Positions 7,998 to 14,779 of a stretch of DNA of 64,000 nucleotides are shown here, piece after piece. The notes beneath the pieces were generated by a model. That model saw only the letters and a program-made list of their open reading frames with translations, did no database searches and was not told where the DNA came from. The DNA is from JANMEX01 sp041751995. GTDB lineage: Bacteria; Pseudomonadota; Alphaproteobacteria; Rhizobiales; Rhizobiaceae. The stretch covers positions 40,024-104,023 of the forward strand of contig JBGSHY010000019.1 in NCBI GenBank assembly GCA_041751995.1. The letters are read 5' to 3'. A program made the position numbers and the translations under genes. How positions within the stretch are numbered: the first letter of the stretch is position 1; every line of letters begins with the position of its first letter.

Positions 7998-8944
7998 CAG
8001 CGCTCTCCCTTGTTGTACGGCGTCATCAGCGCCGCCGGCACTTCGGCCCTACGCGACATCAGCACCAGTGCGAGAACGGATAGCACGTAAGGCGCCATCA
8101 GGAAAAACTGGTAAGGCACATGCGCGCCGAGCGGTGTCTGCTGCATGCGGATCTGCAAGGCGTCGAACGCGGCGAAAAGGATAGCGCCGAGAACGGCCTT
8201 GCCGGGTTTCCACGCGCCAAACACGACCAGCGCCACGCAAATCCAGCCGCGTCCGTTGACCATTTCAAAGAAGAAGGACGAGAACGCGGAAAGCGTCAGG
8301 AACGACCCGCCCACCGCCATCAGGCCGGAGCCGATGATGACCGCGCCCATGCGCAATTTTGTGACCGAAAGGCCTTGCGATTCCACTGCCGACGGGTTTT
8401 CACCCGCTGCCCGCACGGCCAGACCCAGCGGTGTGCGGAATAGAACCCATGCGGTCGCCAACGCCACGACAAAAGCGAAGTAGGTCAGTGCTGTCTGCGA
8501 GAAAAGAGCTTCGCCAATCACCGGAATGTCCGACAAATAGCGAATTTCCAGCGGCTGGAAAGGCTCGATCTTCGGCGGGCTCGTCACTTCCGGCAGCATC
8601 AGCCTGTAGGCGAACGAACTGGTAGAGGTGGCCAGCAGCGTCACGCCCAGGCCAACAACATGCTGGCTAAGGCCGAATGGCACCGTGAGCGTTGCATGCA
8701 GAAGGCCAAACAGCATGCCGGCCGCCATCGCCACTCCGACACCGCCCCACAGCGGCAAGCCCTGATACACCGCCATCCACCCGGTGAATGCACCGATAAC
8801 CATGATCCCCTCAATGCCAAGATTGAGCACGCCCGCCCGCTCGCAGATCAACTCACCCATCGTCGCAAAAATCAATGGCGACGCGATGCGGATGACAGCG
8901 GCCCAGAAACTGGCGGAAATCAGAATGTCGAGAAGTTCGCTCAT
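7997..8944 (-). CDS. ABC transporter permease of the BMP/nucleoside family (second permease)
   Basis: Integral membrane permease of 315 residues in the branched-chain-permease-like superfamily used by BMP-type importers (NupC/YufQ type). The N-terminus ISASFWAAVIRIASPLIFATMGELICERAGVLNLGIEGIM-like region contains the ER.GVLNLGIEG signature. A second cytoplasmic loop reads AAGENPSAVESQGLSV. About eight to nine hydrophobic segments are seen. It overlaps the upstream permease (ATGA) and the downstream codA. It is a paralogue of the permease at 42071-43042, which has the same motifs. Confidence 0.9.
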   Translation of the reverse strand: MSELLDILISASFWAAVIRIASPLIFATMGELICERAGVLNLGIEGIMVIGAFTGWMAVYQGLPLWGGVGVAMAAGMLFGLLHATLTVPFGLSQHVVGLGVTLLATSTSSFAYRLMLPEVTSPPKIEPFQPLEIRYLSDIPVIGEALFSQTALTYFAFVVALATAWVLFRTPLGLAVRAAGENPSAVESQGLSVTKLRMGAVIIGSGLMAVGGSFLTLSAFSSFFFEMVNGRGWICVALVVFGAWKPGKAVLGAILFAAFDALQIRMQQTPLGAHVPYQFFLMAPYVLSVLALVLMSRRAEVPAALMTPYNKGER

Positions 8945-9984
8945 CCGCGCACCACACGGACTTTGGTCAAAAGGATGGCCAGCACCATGAACAGCAACGC
9001 CGTCGCAAGCAACATATCGGCAATGTAAGTCGGCACGTTCGCTGCACGGCTCATGGCGTCAGATCCGACGAATATCCCCGCCACAAACAGGGCAGTCACC
9101 ACGACACCCAGCGGATGGAGCAGCGCCAGCATTGCCACGATGATGCCGGTGTAGCCAAAGCCCGGTGACAGATCGAGGCTGAGATGGCCTTTGAGCCCCG
9201 CAACTTCAGACCAGCCCGCAAGTGCCGCCAGTCCGCCAGAAATCAGTGCCGTCTTGATCAGCACGCCATTGACCGGCATCCCGGCAAAGCGGGCGGCCTG
9301 CATGTTTTGCCCCACAGCGCGCATCTCAAAGCCGAGCGTGGTGCGGGTCTGGACTACCCAGACAATCACCGCCGAAATCAGCGCCAGCGCAAAGCCCCAA
9401 TGCAGGCGCAGCCCGTCTACCAGTCGCGGAAGCCGTGCTTCCTTGATGAGGGCGGTCGATTTCGGCCACCCCATGCCCATCGGGTCTTTCATCGGCCCTT
9501 CGAGAAGCCAGGACACGATCAGCAGCATGATGAAATTGATCAGAAGTGTCGTCACCACTTCATCAACGCCCAACCGCGTTTTTAGTAGCACGGGGCCGAG
9601 CAAAACCAGAGCGCCAAAGAGCATCGCGGCGGCGGCCGAAACCGGCAGCACAAACGGACTGCCGAGCGCCCCGGTGCCGAGCAGCACCGCAACAATGGCG
9701 CCGGCATAAAGCTGCGCTTCTGCCCCGATGTTCCACAATTTGGCGCGGAAGGCGACGGCAACGGACAGCCCTGTGAAAATGAGCGGCGTTGCCCGGTTCA
9801 ATGTCTCAAGCGCGGCAAAACGTGAACCGGCAGCACCTTTTATGATGAGGCCAAGTGTCGCAAACGGATTGGCGCCTGCCAGAAGCGCCAGCAGCGAGGC
9901 GATCAGGATCGTTGCTGCCAGAGCTGCAGCTGGGTAGCCGAGGCGGCGGGCGAGCGACGGGTTGGCGATGGGTTCAAGCCGCAT
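8941..9984 (-). CDS. ABC transporter permease of the BMP/nucleoside family (first permease)
   Basis: Integral membrane permease (NupB/YufP type), 347 residues, about nine membrane segments. Family elements include TPLIFTGLSVAVAFRAKLWNIGAEAQ (here broken by normal spacing), MRAVGQNMQAARFAGM and SPGFGYTGIIVAMLALLHPLG. The start was placed at ATG 9984 because GGGGA precedes it by about seven bases. An ATG at 10005 would add seven residues and lengthen the overlap with the ATPase gene to 32 bases. With the chosen start the overlap is 11 bases, so translation is probably coupled. Confidence 0.9.
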   Translation of the reverse strand: MRLEPIANPSLARRLGYPAAALAATILIASLLALLAGANPFATLGLIIKGAAGSRFAALETLNRATPLIFTGLSVAVAFRAKLWNIGAEAQLYAGAIVAVLLGTGALGSPFVLPVSAAAAMLFGALVLLGPVLLKTRLGVDEVVTTLLINFIMLLIVSWLLEGPMKDPMGMGWPKSTALIKEARLPRLVDGLRLHWGFALALISAVIVWVVQTRTTLGFEMRAVGQNMQAARFAGMPVNGVLIKTALISGGLAALAGWSEVAGLKGHLSLDLSPGFGYTGIIVAMLALLHPLGVVVTALFVAGIFVGSDAMSRAANVPTYIADMLLATALLFMVLAILLTKVRVVRG

Positions 9985-11524
9985 GCGCTTCCCCTTCAAA
10001 TCCATGCCCAGCCATCCACAGCCCCAGCTCGGCGGCCGTCTTCGTGCCGCGTTTGAAGGCGGGACTCAAGCGGCCTTCGGAAACGACATAAATGACATCG
10101 GACAGTGACTGGATTTCATCCAGATCCTCCGAAATCAGCAACACCGCCGCACCGGCATCCCGTGCCGCAATGAGGCGCGAATGGACATAGGCGATGGCGC
10201 CGACATCAAGCCCGCGCACCGGTTGGTTGGCGATGATGATGTCGGGCTTCGGCTCCAGCACGCGGCCGAGAATGAGCTTTTGCATGTTGCCGCCGGAGAG
10301 AAGCCGGATACGGGCGAGGGGGCCGGGGCAGCGCACATCATATTTGGCGATGATGCCCTTGGCGAAGTCTTCGGCAGCCTTCCAGTCCATCCAGCCGCGC
10401 CTCGAAAAGTCCGGCCGGAAATAACCTTCCAGCACGGCGTTTTCGGTGAGGTTGAAATCAGCGATGGTGCCGGTCTTGTGGCGGTCTTCGGGAATGCGGG
10501 CGATCCCGGAACCGATGGCGGAGCGCGGTGACCATTGCAGCACCGGCTTGCCATGCACCAGAATGTCGCCAGATGCTGGCACGCCGAGGCCGGAAACCAG
10601 ATCGGCAATCGCCGCCTGCCCGTTGCCGGACACACCGGCGAGGCCGAGGATTTGGCCCGAGCAAAGATCGAGGTTGATTGTCCTAAGTCCGGGAGCCGCC
10701 CCTTTGTCAGGGGTTGTTACGAAAACGAAACGGAACAGCGCAGGGCCGGCATCGCGGTATTCGGCTTTGGGCATCGTCACGGTACCGCCAACCATCAGGG
10801 CGGCGAGCGCGGCGCGGTCGGATTTGTGTGTATCGACTTCGCCGACAACCTTGCCGTGGCGCAGCACGATGCAGCGTTCGGCAATGGCCATGACTTCATG
10901 CAGCTTGTGCGAAATGAACATGATCGACAGTCCACGCGCGATGGCCTTGCGCAGTGTTTCAAACAGCGCATCAGTCTCCTGCGGAGTGAGCACGGCGGTC
11001 GGCTCATCAAGTATGAGAATCTTGGCGTCACGGTAGAGCGCTTTGAGAATTTCAACGCGCTGGCGCTCTCCAACGGTGAGCGATCCCACACGGGCATCCG
11101 GATGCACAGACAGGCCGAAATCACGACTGAGCGTCTCAACCCTGGCTTTGGCGGCAGCGCGGCCGGAGCGGTGTGTAAACAGGCTTTCGGTGCCGAGGCG
11201 GATATTGTCCATCACCGACAGATTGTCGGCGAGGGTGAAATGCTGGTGGACCATGCCGATGCCGGCATCGAGCGCCGCGCGTGGATTGCCCGGCGGCAGC
11301 GGCTTGCCAAACACTTCCACATTGCCGTCATCAGCCACATAGTGGCCGAACAGGATGTTCATCAATGTGGTCTTGCCCGCACCATTCTCGCCAAGCAGGG
11401 CCACCACTTCGCCGCGCCTCAGCTCGAGGCTGATGGCATTGTTGGCGACGAGCGGGCCAAATCGCTTGGTGATGCGGTCGAGGCGCAGGACAATGTCCCG
11501 CGCCTCGACCGTTTGATGGCTCAC
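9974..11524 (-). CDS. ABC transporter ATPase with two nucleotide-binding domains (nucleoside/BMP type)
   Basis: Fused double ATPase of 516 residues, the form used by ribose- and nucleoside-type importers (NupA/YufO). The first domain has GENGAGKTT, the signature LTVGERQRVEI and ILDEPTAVLTPQE. The second has GVSGNGQ in place of Walker A (degenerate, as normal for this class), LSGGNMQKLILGR and IANQPVRGLDVGA. It starts with GTG (GTGA overlap with the upstream BMP gene). The FNLTENAVLEGY and PEDRHKTGT segments are typical of the family. It should energise the two permeases encoded downstream. Confidence 0.93.
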   Translation of the reverse strand: MSHQTVEARDIVLRLDRITKRFGPLVANNAISLELRRGEVVALLGENGAGKTTLMNILFGHYVADDGNVEVFGKPLPPGNPRAALDAGIGMVHQHFTLADNLSVMDNIRLGTESLFTHRSGRAAAKARVETLSRDFGLSVHPDARVGSLTVGERQRVEILKALYRDAKILILDEPTAVLTPQETDALFETLRKAIARGLSIMFISHKLHEVMAIAERCIVLRHGKVVGEVDTHKSDRAALAALMVGGTVTMPKAEYRDAGPALFRFVFVTTPDKGAAPGLRTINLDLCSGQILGLAGVSGNGQAAIADLVSGLGVPASGDILVHGKPVLQWSPRSAIGSGIARIPEDRHKTGTIADFNLTENAVLEGYFRPDFSRRGWMDWKAAEDFAKGIIAKYDVRCPGPLARIRLLSGGNMQKLILGRVLEPKPDIIIANQPVRGLDVGAIAYVHSRLIAARDAGAAVLLISEDLDEIQSLSDVIYVVSEGRLSPAFKRGTKTAAELGLWMAGHGFEGEAHAA

Positions 11525-12531
11525 GATGCCTTCGGCTCGGCGTCGTTGACTTCAACAGTGAAGGAACCGCCCTTGATAGCAGCGGTCTTCTCGGCGACCA
11601 GCTTGGTAGCCGCTTCCGGCACCTTGCCCTCAAACGTGCCGAGCGGCGCCAGCGAGCAACCGCCTTCTTTCATTGTCGAGAACACGCCGTAATTCTCGGC
11701 CTTGAACGCCCCGCCCTGAATGGCGGCGATGGCCTTCTGCAGCGTCGGTTCAAAATGCCAAAGCGCCGAGGCGACAACCGTTTCCGGATAGTCCTTCTGC
11801 GTGTCGATGACATTGCCGATCGCCAGAACCTTGCGTTCCTTGGCCGCATCGGAAACGCCGAAACGTTCGGCGTAAAGCAGGTCCGCGCCGCCGTCGATCA
11901 TAGCGAATGCGGTTTCCTTTGCCTTCGGCGGATCAAACCATGAGCCGATGAATGACACCTGGAACTTGATGTCCTTGTTCATTTCCTTTGCGCCAGCCAT
12001 GAATGCGTTCATCAGGCGGTTGACTTCGGGAATCGGGAAGCCGCCGACCATGCCGATGTTGCCCTTGGTCATCGAACCGGCGATGATGCCGGACAAATAG
12101 GCGGCGTCCTGAATGTAGTTGTCGAACACGGCCAGGTTGGAATTCTTGCCGTCCGGCAGGAAGGATGAGCCGAGCAGGAAGGCCACGTCTGGATATTCGG
12201 CGCAGACTTCGCGGGCTTCCGCTTCCGCGCCAAAGATTTCGCCGACGATAAACTTCACGCCGGCTTCGCAATATTCACGCATGACTCGCGGATAATCGGT
12301 GTTGGCGACATTTTCTGTGAAGGTGTAGTCGACCTGGCCGGCGGCCTTGGCGGCTTCTGCGGCGATGTGGATGCGGCTCACCCACTGCTGTTCCACCGGA
12401 ACGGTGTAAATGCCGGCCATTTTGATCGGATCGGCAGCCATCAGCACTTTCGGCATGACGGATGCGAGCGCCAGCGTGCCTGTGCCGAGCATCAGATCGC
12501 GGCGTGAAATCGAGAAGTGACGAGTGTCCAT
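11521..12531 (-). CDS. BMP family substrate-binding lipoprotein/periplasmic protein of an ABC importer
   Basis: Periplasmic binding protein of the Bmp/Med (PnrA-like) family, 336 residues, members of which bind nucleosides or nucleobases. The N-terminus has a twin-arginine-like signal (SRRDLMLGTGTLALASV) with a likely cleavage site near MAADP at 32-34. The mature part has the family elements FTENVANTDYPRVMREY, EYPDVAFLLGSS, DAAYLSGIIAGSMTK, GNIGMVGGFPIPEVNR and SFIGSWFDPPKAKE. A good ribosome site (AGGGGAA) precedes the ATG. First gene of the operon BMP-ATPase-permease-permease-codA; a RutR-like palindrome lies 45-64 bases upstream of the start. Confidence 0.92.
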   Translation of the reverse strand: MDTRHFSISRRDLMLGTGTLALASVMPKVLMAADPIKMAGIYTVPVEQQWVSRIHIAAEAAKAAGQVDYTFTENVANTDYPRVMREYCEAGVKFIVGEIFGAEAEAREVCAEYPDVAFLLGSSFLPDGKNSNLAVFDNYIQDAAYLSGIIAGSMTKGNIGMVGGFPIPEVNRLMNAFMAGAKEMNKDIKFQVSFIGSWFDPPKAKETAFAMIDGGADLLYAERFGVSDAAKERKVLAIGNVIDTQKDYPETVVASALWHFEPTLQKAIAAIQGGAFKAENYGVFSTMKEGGCSLAPLGTFEGKVPEAATKLVAEKTAAIKGGSFTVEVNDAEPKAS

Positions 12532-12863
12532 TTGTATTCCCCTGTTGCGGTTTCGATTGGGTCCCGGTCTTGTTATTTTGACCAGACGGTAAAACTAATT
12601 TCCGGCGTGCACAAGAACCGGTTTACGATGGGGAAGTCTTATGTGCAGGTGTTGAGAGTTACGCCAGCTCATGCTGTTTGCCGCCTCAACAATAAGGGAC
12701 CTCAAAGGAAAAGAACGTCGAATCAGGAGGCACAATTGAGGAAATTTGACCGCAACGAATTTGCGTGGGCGTCGGGTGCGGATTGCGGCAGATCATCGCC
12801 CAGTGCAACAAATCGGTTTAAGGCTCAACAAATCGCGCTTGCCAACAGACGATGGAGTTCCCG
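12532..12863. other. Divergent intergenic region between the BMP operon and the VIT gene
   Basis: About 330 bases without a convincing gene. The left part holds the RutR-like palindrome and must contain the promoter of the minus-strand BMP operon. The right part should contain the promoter of the VIT gene. A short repeat CGCAA-CGAAT-TTGCG lies near 12751-12765. I saw no Irr (ICE) box or other clear iron-regulator site. The open frames here lack ribosome sites and family character. Confidence 0.5.
12576..12595. promoter_or_regulatory. RutR-like palindromic operator upstream of the BMP-codA operon
   Basis: The 20-mer TTTTGACCAGACGGTAAAAC is a near palindrome with half-sites TTTTGAC and GTAAAAC separated by six bases. 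Against the known E. coli RutR consensus TTGACCANNTGGTCAA it matches 12 of 14 defined bases by eye. It matches the palindrome at 45784-45803 in 16 of 20 positions. Its place 45-64 bases upstream of the BMP start fits a repressor site over the promoter. The regulator gene is not in the window. Confidence 0.6.
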
Positions 12864-13565
12864 ATGAGCCGACTGCGTACGCATGACGAAAATCATCTGG
12901 TGTCGCGCATTGGCTGGCTTCGCGCCGCCGTGCTTGGCGCCAATGATGGCATTGTCTCAACGGCCAGCCTGATCGTCGGCGTCGCCGCATCAGCCGCCGG
13001 GCAAAGCGAAATCCTCGTTGCGGGCATTGCAGGCCTTGCCGCCGGCGCAATGTCGATGGCTGCGGGTGAATATGTGTCCGTATCCTCTCAGTCAGACACC
13101 GAGCAGGCGGACATCGCCCGCGAAACCGCCGAATTGGCCACGCAGCCGGAAGCCGAGCTCAAAGAACTCGCAGGCATTTATGAAAGACATGGGCTCGAAC
13201 CTGCGCTGGCGATGAAGGTTGCCGAGCAACTCACCGCCAAGGACGCGCTTGCCGCCCATTCGCGCGAAGAACTTGGCATTTCCGAACACTCCGCAGCCAA
13301 TCCAATCCAGGCGGCTGTCACGTCAGCACTGACATTTGCTGTGGGCGCGGCGTTGCCGCTGGTGACGGTCGTTCTGGTTCCCTTGAACATGCTGATTGCC
13401 GCCGTCACCATCGCATCTCTGCTTTTTCTCGCCTTTCTTGGCTATGTCGGCGCGAAGGCCGGCGGCGCAAATGTCTGGCGGGCGACTGCGCGGGTTACGT
13501 TCTGGGGCGCGTTTGCCATGGCGCTGACGGCCGGTATTGGCTGGATGTTTGGCGCGGTGGTTTGA
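12864..13565 (+). CDS. VIT1/CCC1 family membrane transporter (predicted Fe2+/Mn2+)
   Basis: Membrane protein of 233 residues in the VIT/CCC1 family, which exports or sequesters ferrous iron or manganese. Two N-terminal membrane segments include GANDGIVSTASLIVGVAA and GLAAGAMSMAAGEYVSVSSQ, followed by a charged cytoplasmic metal-binding region (QSDTEQADIARETAEL, about 75-150) and three C-terminal segments. There is no N-terminal ferritin domain, so it is not MbfA. ATG 12864 is chosen over ATG 12852 because GGAG lies six to seven bases in front of it. It is alone in its transcription unit. Confidence 0.88.
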   Translation: MSRLRTHDENHLVSRIGWLRAAVLGANDGIVSTASLIVGVAASAAGQSEILVAGIAGLAAGAMSMAAGEYVSVSSQSDTEQADIARETAELATQPEAELKELAGIYERHGLEPALAMKVAEQLTAKDALAAHSREELGISEHSAANPIQAAVTSALTFAVGAALPLVTVVLVPLNMLIAAVTIASLLFLAFLGYVGAKAGGANVWRATARVTFWGAFAMALTAGIGWMFGAVV

Positions 13566-13664
13566 TGTTTCGCAGGGCCATTAATATCAGACTGTTCTAA
13601 TATTAACTAGACGTTAAGCTTTTATCTGCAACTTTAATGAAGTGCAGATTTCCGGGGCTTGGAA

Positions 13665-13862
13665 ATGTCAAACACAGCGATACGATTCGAAACGCGTGAC
13701 GTGATCAACGACGCGATTTTTCAGCTTGTCAAAGCGGGAATTGCTTTGGACGACGTGGATGTCGAACTGTCCCGCATTGGTGTTGTTGACCTTGACCTGT
13801 GCGTCGAATGCCTGCGCGAAATGGCTGCCCACCTTGCTGCCGATGAGCAAAAAGCGGCCTAG
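13665..13862 (+). CDS. Small hypothetical protein
   Basis: A 65-residue acidic soluble protein starting MSNTAIRFET with no recognised domain. A TTG six bases earlier could add two residues. It contains one C-x2-C pair (LCVECLREM) in the C-terminal half, which could bind metal or form a disulphide, but nothing else supports that. Its TAG stop at 13860-13862 is interleaved with the stop of the converging aldolase gene (the shared bases CTAG). The ribosome site is weak. Confidence 0.5.
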   Translation: MSNTAIRFETRDVINDAIFQLVKAGIALDDVDVELSRIGVVDLDLCVECLREMAAHLAADEQKAA

Positions 13863-14626
13863 TCGCGGTAGCTCGGCTCCTGCTCGTCCAACATCGTTCT
13901 GAGATCCGAAAAATGCCGCTCGGCTTGACCTGGGTAATTATTGATCTCCCGTGCAACGTTTTCGGCAATCTCATCTGACAGAACACGCAGTTTCAGCCCG
14001 GTCTGCAGCGCCTTGATGTAGGTTTCGGCGGCGCGCTCGAAATAATACAGCCGGTTGAACGTGTCGGCAACGCTGTCGCCGAGCACAAGCACGCCGTGGT
14101 TGCCCATGATCATCACCTTGACCTTGGGATCGGTAAGCATGGACGCGCAGCGCTCACCTTCCTCCTCGAACGCCAACCCACCATAATTTTCATCGATGAC
14201 ATACCGGTTGAAGAAGGCCGCGCAGTTCTGGTCGATCGGAGGCAGGTTCGAATCGGCCAGCGATGCCAGCACCGTCGCGTAAATCGAATGCACATGCATG
14301 ACGCAGCGCGCGTGGCGGACATGCCTGTGGATAGCACCATGCAGCCCCCAGGCCGTCGGGTCCGGCGCATCCGGGCGGTCCATGCTTTCAAGATCGTCCG
14401 CGTCAAGAAGCAGAAGGCTCGAAGCCGTGATGCGCGAGAAATGCACCTGATTGGGGTTCATCAAGAATTGCGTGCCGCTGTCATTGACGGCGAGCGAGAA
14501 ATGATTGGCCACCGCCTCATGCCAGTTCAACCGGACAGTCCAGCGGAAAGCGCAGGCAAGGTCAATGCGCTCCTGTTCAAAGTCGCGGTTGGTGCGCAGT
14601 CCGCCTGCAAGTGAAACGAGGGTCAT
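13859..14626 (-). CDS. Class II aldolase/adducin family protein
   Basis: Zn-dependent class II aldolase/epimerase-type protein of 255 residues (FucA/AraD/adducin fold, Aldolase_II). The metal-binding histidines are in CVMHVHSIYAT, and the GNHGVLVLGDSVADTF segment with a further histidine is typical. The start is ATG 14626, preceded by GGAG seven bases upstream; the frame stays open upstream to 14902 but that part has no family match and runs into the divergent gene. Reaction unknown: members include fuculose- and ribulose-phosphate aldolases and dehydratases. It is divergent from a HyuA-like gene, and the two may belong to one pathway (inference). Confidence 0.85.
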   Translation of the reverse strand: MTLVSLAGGLRTNRDFEQERIDLACAFRWTVRLNWHEAVANHFSLAVNDSGTQFLMNPNQVHFSRITASSLLLLDADDLESMDRPDAPDPTAWGLHGAIHRHVRHARCVMHVHSIYATVLASLADSNLPPIDQNCAAFFNRYVIDENYGGLAFEEEGERCASMLTDPKVKVMIMGNHGVLVLGDSVADTFNRLYYFERAAETYIKALQTGLKLRVLSDEIAENVAREINNYPGQAERHFSDLRTMLDEQEPSYRD

Positions 14627-14752
14627 GCCAAATCTCCGTGTTCGTGCCAATTTCATGTCGTTTCGGGCGTGTTGGCAAGCGCAAATATCGAAAGGTCGGC
14701 GCAGACGGGTCGTTTCCGGCCTTTTTAATTGCGCGCGCCTGCCATATGTCTG

Positions 14753-14768
14753 CGCATTCCAGAATGCG
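14753..14768. promoter_or_regulatory. Perfect inverted repeat just upstream of the HyuA-like gene
   Basis: CGCATTC-CA-GAATGCG is a perfect 7-bp inverted repeat ending 11 bases before the ATG at 14780. It could be an operator in the divergent aldolase/HyuA promoter region or a hairpin near the ribosome site. The same gap also has TGCCAA and TTGGCA half-sites further left. No regulator gene is next to it. Confidence 0.35.
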
Positions 14769-14779
14769 GCGGGAATGAC

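Noticed and set aside
12517..12867. Plus-strand open frame in the BMP/VIT intergenic region
   Set aside because: No ribosome site, no protein-like composition, and it covers the RutR-like operator and promoter region.
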